Source: G963669295 sp963669295
Lineage (GTDB): Bacteria > Bacteroidota > Bacteroidia > Flavobacteriales_D > CALLUQ01
DNA length: 64,000 bases
NCBI GenBank assembly: GCA_963669295.1
Contig: OY769938.1
Coordinates: forward strand, 5,332,001 to 5,396,000
Direction of reading: 5' to 3'
In this document: positions 27,052 through 36,900 of the stretch, one piece after another
Layout: the number at the start of each line of letters is the position of its first letter
Position numbering within the stretch: the first letter of the stretch is position 1
Made by a program: the position numbers and the translations under genes
The notes under the pieces: generated by a model
The model's database searches: none
What the model was told of the DNA's origin: nothing
The model's input: only the letters and a program-made list of their open reading frames with translations

Positions 27052-27930
27052 TTAGACGGTAACGCCCAGTACTTCAGCCATCTTCTCTCCGATATCGGCA
27101 GGAGAATCGACTACATGGATGCCACAGTCGCGCATGATGGCTTTTTTCGCTTCAGCAGTATCTTCGGCACCACCAACAATCGCTCCGGCATGTCCCATGG
27201 TACGGCCTTTGGGGGCGGTTTGTCCGGCAATAAATCCAACAACAGGCTTGGTGCCGTTTTCCTTAATCCAGTGGGCAGCATCGGCTTCCATGCTTCCTCC
27301 AATTTCGCCAATCATTACAATGCCGTGTGTTTCAGGGTCGTTCATCAACAATTCTACCGCCTCTTTGGTAGTGGTGCCAATAATAGGATCACCTCCAATG
27401 CCAATGGCAGTGGTTTGTCCCATGCCTGCCTTGGTTACCTGATCCACCGCTTCATAAGTAAGTGTACCTGAACGCGATACAATGCCCACATTGCCTTTAC
27501 TGAAAATGAAGCCAGGCATGATGCCTACTTTGGCTTCTTCAGCGGTAATTACTCCTGGGCAGTTAGGGCCCACCAACCGGCAGTCGCGGCCGCTTAAGTA
27601 TTCTTTTACCTGCACCATGTCTTTAGTAGGAATACCTTCAGTAATACAAACGATTACTTTAATGCCTGCCTCAGCGGCTTCCATAATGGCATCAGATGCA
27701 AATGCAGGTGGTACAAAGATGATGGAGACATCAGCTCCGGTTTTGCTCACTGCTTCATCTACCGTATTGAAAACAGGTTTGCCCAAATGCTCTTGACCGC
27801 CTTTGCCTGGAGTAACTCCTCCAACAACATTGGTTCCATATTCGATCATTTGTCCGGCATGGAAAGTGCCTTCGCCTCCGGTAAATCCTTGTACTATAAT
27901 TTTGGAATCTTTATTGACTAATACGCTCAT
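27052..27930 (-). CDS. sucD: Succinate-CoA ligase (ADP-forming) subunit alpha
   Basis: The product has 292 residues, the normal length. It is the alpha subunit of succinyl-CoA synthetase in the citric acid cycle (succinyl-CoA + ADP/GDP + phosphate to succinate + nucleoside triphosphate + CoA). The CoA-binding opening KIIVQGFTGGEGTFHA and the ligase motif GPNCPGVI are clear. The phosphorylated catalytic His247 lies in MGHAGAIVGG. sucC is not in the window. The gene is alone, with its own terminator, and is preceded by the ACATTTRCCATC-type run. Confidence 0.98.
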   Translation of the reverse strand: MSVLVNKDSKIIVQGFTGGEGTFHAGQMIEYGTNVVGGVTPGKGGQEHLGKPVFNTVDEAVSKTGADVSIIFVPPAFASDAIMEAAEAGIKVIVCITEGIPTKDMVQVKEYLSGRDCRLVGPNCPGVITAEEAKVGIMPGFIFSKGNVGIVSRSGTLTYEAVDQVTKAGMGQTTAIGIGGDPIIGTTTKEAVELLMNDPETHGIVMIGEIGGSMEADAAHWIKENGTKPVVGFIAGQTAPKGRTMGHAGAIVGGAEDTAEAKKAIMRDCGIHVVDSPADIGEKMAEVLGVTV

Positions 27931-27943
27931 TGTTAATAATGTA

Positions 27944-27972
27944 TGATGGTAAATGTAAAATGGTAAATGTGT
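27944..27972 (-). repeat. ACATTTRCCATC-type upstream motif, copy 2
   Basis: On the minus strand this run reads as two ATTTACCAT units and ends in ACATTTACCATC, 14 bases before the sucD start codon. It matches the runs at 681-718 and 28481-28518. The close position to the start suggests that it lies within the 5' leader. Confidence 0.4.
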
Positions 27973-28105
27973 GTTTTACACATCCCCATTGTTAGTCTTT
28001 ATTATTTTGTAAAATAAGTTGCGCTAATTTATAATTTTTTCACGTTCAGTAATTCAAACAACGGTTTTAATTTGATACTTTTAATATGAATTCAACTAGA
28101 TATCT

Positions 28106-28459
28106 ATGAATGCCAAAACCCAGGAGCTATTAGATCGAACATTTACATTTGGGGTAAACACCTTGAAGTTTCTTAACGAACTTCCTGAAAATATAGTACT
28201 TAGGGTTCCAAAAAGGCAATTGGCGCGCTCTGCCACATCTATTGGTGCCAATTACGAAGAAGCCCAAGCTGCCTCTTCAAAACGTGATTTCACATACAAG
28301 GTGACCATTGTTGTAAGGGAAGCAAGAGAAACACATTATTGATTAAGAATATTAAAATAATTGTATCCCGACTATGTTAAAGATATCAACCCATTATTAA
28401 AAGAGGTAGAGGAGTTCAAAAATATCTTTTCCGCCATAACGCTGGCTTCTAAAAAGTAA
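28106..28459 (+). pseudogene. Four-helix-bundle (23S rRNA intervening-sequence) protein, two in-frame stops
   Basis: The first 78 codons encode the common four-helix-bundle protein (ELLDRTFTFGVNTLKFLNEL, QLARSATSIGANYEEAQAA, VVREARETHY). TGA at 28340-28342 takes the place of the Trp that usually follows the HY. Reading on in the same frame gives LRILK, a TAA at 28358-28360, and then LYPDYVKDINPLLKEVEEF to the normal end with a stop at 28457-28459. The frame is kept, so the gene was inactivated by two point changes. The total of 117 codons fits the family. The function of these proteins is unknown. Confidence 0.9.
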
Positions 28460-28480
28460 ATCGTCGCAATCGCCATAACG

Positions 28481-28518
28481 TTTCCCATTGTCTATTTGCC
28501 ATTTCACATTTGCCATCC
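28481..28518 (+). repeat. ACATTTRCCATC-type upstream motif, copy 3
   Basis: This run of TTTGCCATTT/ACATTTGCCATCC units is nearly the same at its end as copy 1 (681-718). The only available non-ATG start for mnmE (TTG at 28510) falls inside it, so the run may form part of the mnmE leader or of its first codons. Confidence 0.4.
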
Positions 28519-29901
28519 TACCTTTACCCCATCAACCAGCACCTGCAATATCGTGACACCATTTGTGCCCTATCAACTGCCCCCGGCATGGGAGCTATTG
28601 CAGTGATTAGGGTTTCAGGAAAGGAAGCCTTTGCTGTTGTTGGAAAGCTATTTTCCAAAACTGTGGCTAATCTTCCTTCGCATACGGTGCATTATGGCAC
28701 CATTAAAGATGGTAGCCGTATTGTAGATGAAGTAGTAGCTACCATTTTTAAAGGTCCCAATTCATTTACTGGAGAAGATGTGGTAGAAATTTCGTGCCAC
28801 GGTTCGGTGTTCATTCAGCAGCAAATTATTCAATTGTTGCTAGATGCTGGCTGTCGTATGGCCAATGCCGGTGAGTTTACTATGCGTGCTTTTTTTAATG
28901 GCAAGATGGACTTATCGCAAGCCGAAGCGGTAGCCGACCTGATTGCTTCTAACTCGGAAGCAGCACACCAACTTGCCATGCACCAAATGCGTGGTGGTTT
29001 TTCGAAAGAAATTAACCACTTGCGGCAGGAGCTCATCAATTTTGCTTCACTCATCGAATTGGAATTAGATTTTAGTGAAGAGGATGTAGAATTTGCCGAC
29101 CGCAGTGACTTGAAAACACTGGTGGAACAAATACAAGTGATCATAAAACGATTGGTCGATTCTTTTGCTGTAGGCAATGTGATTAAAAATGGCATACCGG
29201 TAGCTATTGTTGGTGTACCCAATGTGGGCAAGTCTACCCTACTCAATGCTTTGTTGAATGAAGAGCGCGCCATTGTTTCTGACATTGCCGGCACCACCCG
29301 CGATACCATTGAAGACGAGTTGATTATTGAGGGCATTGCCTTTCGATTTATCGATACTGCAGGGCTGCGCGACACGACCGACACCATCGAATCAATGGGC
29401 ATTGAGCGCACCTATGAAAAAGCCAATGAGGCCGCCATCATTTTATACATGGCCGACATGAGTACCGAAAAGCCCGATGCTGTTGAAAAGGCCATTACTA
29501 CTTTTCGCAACAAGTTGGATGGACATCAACAGCTCATTCCGGTATATAATAAAGCCGACATTGGGGAGAAAGGATTCGAACCTCCGGTTGAGGGCATCAC
29601 CATTTCTGCCAAAGCAGGAACAGGCATTGAAACACTCAAAGAGCAACTGGTTTCGTTTGTAGATTCAGGTGCCTTACAAAGCAACGATACCATTGTAACC
29701 AATGCCCGTCATTACGAGGCATTGAGCAAAGCTTTTGCCTCACTAAACAATGTACTTACAGGCCTTGATGCTAACATTACGGGTGATTTTTTAGCCATCG
29801 ACATTCGCCAGGCCTTACATCATTTAGGAGAAATTACCGGGGAGATTACTACGGACGATTTGCTGGGGAATATCTTTTCGAAGTTTTGTATTGGGAAGTA
29901 A
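28510..29901 (+). CDS. mnmE: tRNA uridine-5-carboxymethylaminomethyl(34) synthesis GTPase MnmE
   Basis: The product has 463 residues, the family length. With MnmG it modifies U34 in the wobble position of tRNAs. The N-terminal tetrahydrofolate-binding domain opens with DTICALSTAPGMGAIAVIR. The G domain shows GVPNVGKST near residue 235, DIAGTTRDT, DTAGLRDT and NKAD, and the C-terminus ends in CIGK. No in-frame ATG precedes the DTICAL block, so a TTG (28510) or ATT start is needed. The exact start is uncertain. The gene stands alone. Confidence 0.96.
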   Translation: MPSYLYPINQHLQYRDTICALSTAPGMGAIAVIRVSGKEAFAVVGKLFSKTVANLPSHTVHYGTIKDGSRIVDEVVATIFKGPNSFTGEDVVEISCHGSVFIQQQIIQLLLDAGCRMANAGEFTMRAFFNGKMDLSQAEAVADLIASNSEAAHQLAMHQMRGGFSKEINHLRQELINFASLIELELDFSEEDVEFADRSDLKTLVEQIQVIIKRLVDSFAVGNVIKNGIPVAIVGVPNVGKSTLLNALLNEERAIVSDIAGTTRDTIEDELIIEGIAFRFIDTAGLRDTTDTIESMGIERTYEKANEAAIILYMADMSTEKPDAVEKAITTFRNKLDGHQQLIPVYNKADIGEKGFEPPVEGITISAKAGTGIETLKEQLVSFVDSGALQSNDTIVTNARHYEALSKAFASLNNVLTGLDANITGDFLAIDIRQALHHLGEITGEITTDDLLGNIFSKFCIGK

Positions 29902-30183
29902 CCATTTCTGAAACTTTCATTTTGACTAGAACGTAAAACACCCTATTCAAACCAGATAGTAAGCCTTTGTATGGGCGCCAGTAATCGTTTCATTAGCTTT
30001 CTTTTGGAAGGCATAACGCTAAATAAAGTAAAATTACTATATTTTTATCACAGTGTTTATTGGTATTTGATAACTTAAATTTTCTAATTCACAAAGTATT
30101 GGCCTTCTGCATTCCAGCCTCTCTTTCGCCTCTTGAGGGACTTTAAATGATTGAGGGAATGAGAAACCTAATAAATTTGGACC

Positions 30184-30771
30184 ATGAGAAATTACTATAA
30201 AGAAGCTTTATCAACAAAAGGGTTTTTCTCTGAACAGGAGGCACAGTTTTTAATTGCAAACGTAAATTCATTGAAAAACGATGCAAATATCCTTGAGGTT
30301 GGTAGTTATTATGGGAGAAGCACCTTGTTTATGTTATCAGCAATGAAAGAAAGCCAAAAGCTGATCTCTTTAGATAAATTTGTAAAAGTTGCTGGTTACT
30401 CTAATTCTACACACTCCTTTTGGAAACTGTTAAATACCGTTAACGACAGAAGACATACCTTGATACCAAATAGCTTAGACAAGGGTTATGAGCATTTAAA
30501 AGAAACAGCCTTTGATTTATGCTTCATTGATGGCAATCATAGTTTTGTGGGAGTTACTACTGACTTATCATACAGTATAATGCTATGCAAATTAGGTGGT
30601 TTTATATTATGCCATGATGTTTGTGAATTGTTTCCTGGAATAGAAATGATTTTAGAATCATTGGAATCTAAAAACGTCTTGAAAAAAATTAGTCAAGTGA
30701 ATACTTTAGCAAAATATGAAGTACTAGAAAAACCTACGTGGCTTATAGATCCTGCAGTATATAAAAGTTGA
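30184..30771 (+). CDS. Class I SAM-dependent methyltransferase-like protein
   Basis: The product has 195 residues. Motif I is ILEVGSYYGRSTLFML (residues ~35-50), followed by KLISLDKF, and an acidic IDGNHSFVGVTTDLS segment, as in the Methyltransf_24 type of class I methyltransferases, which often act on small molecules or sugars. The gene is noticeably more AT-rich than its neighbours and stands in a gene-poor stretch, which could reflect transfer. The substrate is unknown. No signal peptide. Confidence 0.82.
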   Translation: MRNYYKEALSTKGFFSEQEAQFLIANVNSLKNDANILEVGSYYGRSTLFMLSAMKESQKLISLDKFVKVAGYSNSTHSFWKLLNTVNDRRHTLIPNSLDKGYEHLKETAFDLCFIDGNHSFVGVTTDLSYSIMLCKLGGFILCHDVCELFPGIEMILESLESKNVLKKISQVNTLAKYEVLEKPTWLIDPAVYKS

Positions 30772-31008
30772 TCTATGTATTCCTAACGCCAAAAGGTTTA
30801 AAAGCATATCATAATGATTTATTGGATAAACAGGCGTTCAAGGTCTTCCTTTAAGTATCAAAGCAAAAATGTGTGGTCTATAGCAAGGTTTATGAATCCA
30901 GAAATGTTTGCAATAGATGTCACTTATACAGAATGACGATGGACTATTAGGTCGTATAAGTGCCAAGCTGGTTGCAAACAACTTCACATTTTGCATCTAT
31001 AAGTAACC

Positions 31009-32544
31009 TCACCCCACTTTTTCTGTGCGTTGGTGCACTTCTCCATAAGGTATTTGCTGCAATTTTGCTACAAACCACTGGTGGAACAAGATGAATTCGG
31101 GGGTTTTGATTTCCCAGCATAGTTTGTCTTCCTTCGCTTCTAAATGGTCGATGTAATGACCATGACTTCCCATCACCTCTTCAAAGTTGAAACTCCTTTT
31201 CTCTAACTGTAAGAGCAACCTTGAAATGATGAGGTAGCGTTCTTTTACCGGGGTGGTGCGGTGGGTACGTTGAATGTATTTTCTTAAGGCTTCAATGTTT
31301 CGATCAGCCAGGTCATACTTCTCCAGTTCTACCAGGTTCATGATGGTCATGATTCTTACCCAAACATTCCAGTTTTCGGTGTCTTTGGTCCACTTCTTAA
31401 AGGTGTTGAACATTTGCAGCGATGCCTTGAACTTATTTTGGGTAAACAACAGTGTTGCCTTAAAGTACTCCCGCTTCCAGCGCTGAATAGCAGCACCTTT
31501 TTTTCCAATGGCCCGCTCGGTATCTACCAGTATTTGCTGCGCCTGTTGGTAATTGCCAGCATAAAAATGGGCGCGAAATTCAATTTCCTTCACCACTTCA
31601 AAGCTAAAGCTTTGTGGGGGCACAAACTCCAGGGCTTTCTGAGCATACTGTAACGATTGCTGGTAATCGCCCAGGTATTGATAGTTTTCTGCCAATTCAG
31701 AATACACTACTCCCAACCGGGTGTCCATATAAATGGCTGGGTTTTTCTCAATCAAGTCGATTAAACGCAGTCCTATTTTGCAGCTTTCATCGTATTGCTG
31801 CTGTGCGTTGCTGTACTCCATTTTCAAGAGGTACAAGTAATACCCCACATTGGCTGATGTGGTTTTTTGGTACATTTCGGTGAGCTCCGAAATGGCTGCT
31901 TTAATGGTTGCCAATTGCTCCTCCCTGGCCTGGTGCTTTCCTTCTTCCTTAATGAAATAACGGTAGTAAATGTCACGTGCACGGAAAACGGCTTCATTGC
32001 AATACCTGTAAAACTCCAGGTCAGCGGTGTATTTATCGTAGGTTTCTTCTCCCTCACGCAACCCCAATTCGTTGCGCATCCAATGCAGCACTTCGTGCAA
32101 CTCGCTATAGAGTTCAAACATTTTGGCCCGCTCCACAATTTTATGAAACAGTCCAAACGACTCCTTCTCCACTCCCCTACTAATAAGAATGAATGCTTGC
32201 ATGAATTTTTTACGGATGTCCATCCTACAAGCATGCCAATCGCTGTAAGCATCTTTGCGTTTGATGTTGATGTCGAGGATGAGCGATTCAATGAGCTTTT
32301 CCTTCAACCTTCTACACAATTGGTCGAACGATTTTTTATCAACGCTAATGCCAAAATGACGCCGTGTTTCCTGGTAGGTAGCTTCAGGGGTGTTGAGCAA
32401 GTGAATGAACAACTGATATACTTTGTTTTTTTCTTTATTGCCCGATTGGTCGAATGCCATCAGAAAGCCTTTCGCTGCATTAATTTCATGCTTCGAAAAC
32501 TGGCGTATGATGCTATAAACGTCCTGTAAACAGTCCGACCTCAT
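31009..32544 (-). CDS. Large helical (TPR-like) hypothetical protein
   Basis: The product has 511 residues and is almost entirely helical. Two stretches fit tetratricopeptide-like helices: DTRLGVVYSELAENYQYL with QQSLQYAQKALEF, and the IEFRAHFYAGNYQQAQQILV region. No enzymatic motif or signal peptide is seen. It resembles cytoplasmic scaffold-like proteins that are common in Bacteroidota, but I cannot name a family. A 10-bp inverted repeat with a 21-base spacer lies about 200 bases upstream of the start and could be involved in its control. Confidence 0.65.
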   Translation of the reverse strand: MRSDCLQDVYSIIRQFSKHEINAAKGFLMAFDQSGNKEKNKVYQLFIHLLNTPEATYQETRRHFGISVDKKSFDQLCRRLKEKLIESLILDINIKRKDAYSDWHACRMDIRKKFMQAFILISRGVEKESFGLFHKIVERAKMFELYSELHEVLHWMRNELGLREGEETYDKYTADLEFYRYCNEAVFRARDIYYRYFIKEEGKHQAREEQLATIKAAISELTEMYQKTTSANVGYYLYLLKMEYSNAQQQYDESCKIGLRLIDLIEKNPAIYMDTRLGVVYSELAENYQYLGDYQQSLQYAQKALEFVPPQSFSFEVVKEIEFRAHFYAGNYQQAQQILVDTERAIGKKGAAIQRWKREYFKATLLFTQNKFKASLQMFNTFKKWTKDTENWNVWVRIMTIMNLVELEKYDLADRNIEALRKYIQRTHRTTPVKERYLIISRLLLQLEKRSFNFEEVMGSHGHYIDHLEAKEDKLCWEIKTPEFILFHQWFVAKLQQIPYGEVHQRTEKVG

Positions 32545-33002
32545 TGTGGTGCAATACTTTTAAATCCTTAAAGGATTAAATGGGTTATTCAACTCAATAG
32601 TCAAGGCATAGGTTGAGCAGTTGCATAGCGTAAAGCCGTACAAGAACAACATGCAATGATGTGTTAAAAGGTTGGGGCTGCCTTTATGAAATAAATAAGA
32701 ATGGGGCTACTCGGAGATACGTTTTTCTACCGCAGTAATTATAACGATAAATTGGGGCATTTATTGTGTCGTTATAATCGATGACCTCATTCGTGCAATC
32801 AGTATTGGAAAAGTAGCAAATAAGCCATTAAATCTCAAGGACAGTTCGGGTACTAATTTCACAGTAAAATAGCGCTTACAACAAAATTAACTTGATGAAA
32901 ATAAGTCAGTTACCCCTTAAAACACAATGCGCGTTTCACAGGGTTTATTGCCTGTGTTCAATGCTATTTTAGCATTATTTAACAGTTCTTTTAAGACAAT
33001 GT
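32545..33002. other. Gene-free stretch with a spaced inverted repeat
   Basis: About 460 bases contain no supported gene. ATTATAACGA (32738-32747) and TCGTTATAAT (32769-32778) form a perfect 10-base inverted repeat with 21 bases between. The rest is unremarkable AT-rich DNA. It separates the eCIS operon end from the TPR-like gene. Confidence 0.6.
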
Positions 33003-33299
33003 TTAGAAAGAAAGTGCCCGGGTGTTATCTCGGTAAAACCGGCCGGGTTGATCGATGTTGTTAATAAGCCACTTAATAGAGTGCGGTGCTTCTACAGTAC
33101 CTCCTTCAAATTGACATCCTGCATCTGTAATAGCCTGTTGCCATTGTTGAAGGAGTAACTTCTATTCGCACAAAAATTCCGAACGCAACATCTTAATGTA
33201 AGGTACCTCATTGAGCACTGCTTCGTTGAGTCCTCCCACTTGCTTCCAATGGGTATTGATCTTGATGTAATGTGGTTCACCCTTCTGACAGCCCAACAT
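33003..33299 (-). pseudogene. Decayed C-terminal fragment after the immunity-like gene
   Basis: Read from a Met at 33297-33299, 45 codons give a coherent sequence ending in KMLRSEFLCE. A TAG (33162-33164) follows. In the same frame, 52 further coherent codons (KLLLQQWQQAITDAGCQFEG..., ending NTRALSF) run to a TAA at 33003-33005. The frame is kept across the stop, so I read one gene with an amber mutation. It overlaps the end of the SUKH-like gene. The sequence is not recognised. Displaced remnants of toxin C-termini are often found after such pairs, which is only a suggestion here. Confidence 0.55.
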
Positions 33300-33957
33300 A
33301 CATCCACTCATCTAAAACAGACCAAAAATGTTGGCTAAGATCAGGGGGTTCATCATCCCACCAAACAATAGCATTATCCTCAGCATAATTAGAATCAGCA
33401 CTTAAGCATAGGTATCCCCCTCCTCCATTTCCAAAAATAGCAACAGTAGCATTCAAATTAATTTCCACGTTTTTGATATCGTCTAATATTCCCCATTCGT
33501 AATCTGAAAGAAAAAAAATCGTCTCCAATGGATAAGGACCACCCGACTCATCTGCCACATAAAACCACCCGTTATGAAACTCTCGATAAAATGCCTTTAA
33601 TCGCTCAGGCAAGGCATCTACTTTACCTTCAATTATTTCTGAAGGTTGACTATTAAGCGGGTTCCTCCCCTCAAAGTAGTATAGCTCCCCTTCGCATTCA
33701 ATTCCATATAATAAAGCATAACCTTTTTCATGTTCCATCAACTCAACCATTTTTAGGTTTTTGCTAATGTAGGCTACAGTTTGTGGAAGTACATCATTGA
33801 ACTTATTCCATTCAGATATTACTTCTTTTATTTTGTTACTTGAAGAAAGTGCACTTTTCCACCATGAAGGAATTTCAATTGCCTCATCCGAATTCCAGTC
33901 TATTATTTTAGGATTGGTAAGGTAATCGTTGAGATATAATAATGCTTCATCTTTCAT
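33277..33957 (-). CDS. SUKH/SMI1-like protein, putative immunity to the HNH effector
   Basis: The product has 226 residues, is acidic, and has no signal peptide. It has the size and style of SUKH/SMI1 immunity proteins: PERLKAFYREFHNGWFYV, a central NLNATVAIFGNGGGGYLCL strand region, and a WW-rich DNAIVWWDDEPPDLSQHFW end. Assignment is moderate because the canonical motif is weak. It starts two bases after the HNH-containing DUF4157 gene, so the two are coupled. This position matches toxin-immunity pairs. If correct, it would bind the nuclease domain and protect the producer. Confidence 0.6.
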   Translation of the reverse strand: MKDEALLYLNDYLTNPKIIDWNSDEAIEIPSWWKSALSSSNKIKEVISEWNKFNDVLPQTVAYISKNLKMVELMEHEKGYALLYGIECEGELYYFEGRNPLNSQPSEIIEGKVDALPERLKAFYREFHNGWFYVADESGGPYPLETIFFLSDYEWGILDDIKNVEINLNATVAIFGNGGGGYLCLSADSNYAEDNAIVWWDDEPPDLSQHFWSVLDEWMYVGLSEG

Positions 33958-33959
33958 GA

Positions 33960-36900
33960 TCAGAACTTATTGGATTTTGCCATCGTATTAATCATATTTT
34001 GAATTTTACCTTCTAGTTGAACTTCCAATTGCATCATTTTCATTCTAAAAGCCGGATTCACTGTAATTCCTTCTTTAATATACGTGGTCCATTCTGCAAA
34101 GGATTTAGCTCCCTTAGAAGCATTTGCAGACTTACTTAAACCTACAAAATTCTCTTCGAAGTTCAAAATTTGCACTTGCTGCTCAAAGGTAAGCTTATTG
34201 AAGTTTTTCATCCTTGAGATTTTATCCATCGAAACAATGTGATCAGCTTCTAACCTACCAGTAACTTTCTTGCCCGGTAAAGCTGGATCTGGGTATGGTG
34301 GTTTTTTCCCCTGGTTTACCTTATCTCTGATTCTTTTATTGGGAGTTTTCTTTCTTAGTTTGTTATATAGATCTTGTGAAATCTTACGTTCTCCTGGGGT
34401 TCGCTTTTTGAAGAATTTCTTGATCTTTTTAATCATTGAGCGTATCCCCTTAACCCCTCCAGAATAAAGCATCTTCACTCCTTTTAACATGAGCTTGGTA
34501 GCATTCAAAGTCATTCCACCAAGTGCCTTTCCTGTTTGTGCTACTTTGGCGATCATGTTGGTAGCCCATTTACCTGGCTTGGTAACCAATAGTAAGAAGG
34601 AGCGTCCTGTATTAAGCATGCTACCAATGGCTGCACTTGGATTGATGGCAAATTTGCCTACACCAATACCATTCAACCCTGTCATCATACCATCGATATC
34701 CGATTGTGCTTGTGTTCCTGCTTTTAGGGTATCTTCAGAATCTTTCGCTGCCCCAGCTTCGGAAGTATGTTTAAGCCCAAGCAGGAAGTTGAATGCCAAT
34801 GCAAATCCCCCAGTCCACATGGCCCAGGTGCCCAATGTAGCCATCACCGATTTTAGCCATATCATGATAGGCATATTGGATACAGCGGCTACACCCCATG
34901 TGAGTGCAATAAACAATGCACACAATGCCCATACTATTCCGGCGGTGATGATGCCTTTCACAAAAAGATTGGTTAATCCTTCACTAATATCAGCTCCACT
35001 TTGCAACAAGTTACCCAGTGGGTCTTTTTTCCAGGCCTCTACATTAAACAGGTTAACGTAACCGGTAAGAATTTGGCTTACGTCTGAGAGCAACCCTTCC
35101 TTGATTGATGTAAGGCTAAACATCTCCAGGAACATGTCTTGCACGTCCACCATTTTAATGCTGGTCATTTTGTGCCAGTACATCTGCCACTTCATTTTAT
35201 TGTGCAATCGTTCCTTGTCGTACTTAGAAATGTGGATGTAGTTTTGATTGATGATTTTTAACGGACGCTGTAGCTTCATGGCACGATTGTTCTCCACCAC
35301 TCCGATGTAATTCACCCTTGGATCTTTGGCCAGTGCTTCCGCTTCTTCTTCGTCACTGGATTTTTCCGCATTTAAGTTGATGATAACTCTAGAAGTATCT
35401 TCATCAATATGTGCCATGCTTCCCGCACGGGCGTCTTGCTCTGCTTTGGCTTTTTCTGCTTCTTCTGCCGCAATTTGCTGGGCTTCCAGGTCTTCAAATG
35501 TCATCTGAAGCTGGGCTATTTCATCTTCAGTCATTTCCGATAAGAGCGCGTCCTGATCTTCTTCCGACATAGCAGCAAATTGGAATGCCAGCTTTTCTTC
35601 TTCGGAAAAATCTGGCAAATCCATTGCTTCCGGATCCGGCTCTTCCTCCGGATCTTTATCAGCATCCTTAGCATTTTCTTTTTCGGCTCGTTCTCTTGAT
35701 GGAACGGTAGCCATTTCGCTGTAATATTCCTTTTGCGTTTTATGTATTTCCGACTCTACTATCTCTGTTGCCTTAATCAACTCGTCACCACTCTCTGCTG
35801 ATTTTGATGAAGCTTTAAGCATTTCTGCTGGTGTATGCGATTCTGCATCTAGCTGTTCTTGCGAAGCAAGGTTTTGCGCACGCATTTCCGTAAGTATAGC
35901 CCTTCCCGATTCCAGGTCGGTGTCTATCTGGTCGGCCTTCCCATGAGTTTCTTCATTGTCTAGTTTAGCCTGCTGTGCATCCAACACTTGTTGATCGGCT
36001 CTTTCTCCTGCCAACTTGAAGCTATCGAAAATACTGGTAGCTCCTTCTTCTGTTTCATTTGCACTGTCTTCAATGTCTTTCGATTCGTTTTGAGCATCTG
36101 GTTCTTCCTCGGTCTCCTCCTCTACTTCTTTCGATTGTTCTTCGGCACCACCTACTAAGCTTTCCGCATCATCGAACTGATCCTCTGCTTTATCGCCAAG
36201 TTTATTTGCTTCTTCTTCCGTCCATGCGGTCTTCTCTTCAGCTACATGAAGGGCAGGTCGGAGCTTTCCGTCGCTGTAATCTTGCCATTCACCAATTCGT
36301 ATCCCCACCCCAATTTCATAGGCTTCGGCAGTATCTATACGTTCTTGAATTTCCCCTGCTGATGCACTGGCACGATACGACTCTACTTCTGTTTCATACG
36401 CTTCAATTTGCATTTCATACCCAATCTCCCTAAATGCTTGTGCGTAATTGGCAAGATGGAAGAGTTTCATGTCATTTTCTGGGTTCATTGGCACCCAGTC
36501 TCCTTTTTCATCTTTGCCTCGTTTCATCTCAGGTGGCTCCACCGGATCAGGCTCTTTTGGGAAAGGAACAGCCTCAGCCATGAGGTTGTAATTCATGATT
36601 TCCACCCTGGTGGCATCGGCTTCCATAAGATTGAAGAACGGTTGCTCTTCTTCTTTTTCTTCTCCTTCTTCAACCTCCCCTTCTTCATTTACTCCTTCTT
36701 GGATGTTCTTCTTACTGGTTTCAACATTTTCCTTCTGATCACCAGGCCGGTCATGTACTGGATCTACAGCTCCCTCATCTACCAATTCTCCCTGCCCCTC
36801 TTGTGCTTCACTCAGGCTACGATCTTGAGCTCCCTTTTTATCAAGGGGTTTGCTCATTGCATCATCGATGTCATCTTGATCAACATCTTCATGAATACGA

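Noticed and set aside
29990..30800. Possible integron-cassette-like boundaries (AACGC near 30017 and 30786) around the methyltransferase gene
   Set aside because: The surrounding bases do not give paired attC core sites with the required symmetry, and no integrase is present.
30772..31008. Coherent short frame ends (for example NNFTFCIYK) after the methyltransferase gene
   Set aside because: Too short and fragmented to assign as a gene or pseudogene with confidence.
33092..33307. 71-codon minus-strand frame overlapping the decayed fragment
   Set aside because: Its translation is Cys/Arg-rich and incoherent, while another frame of the same DNA gives the sensible fragment called at 33003-33299.
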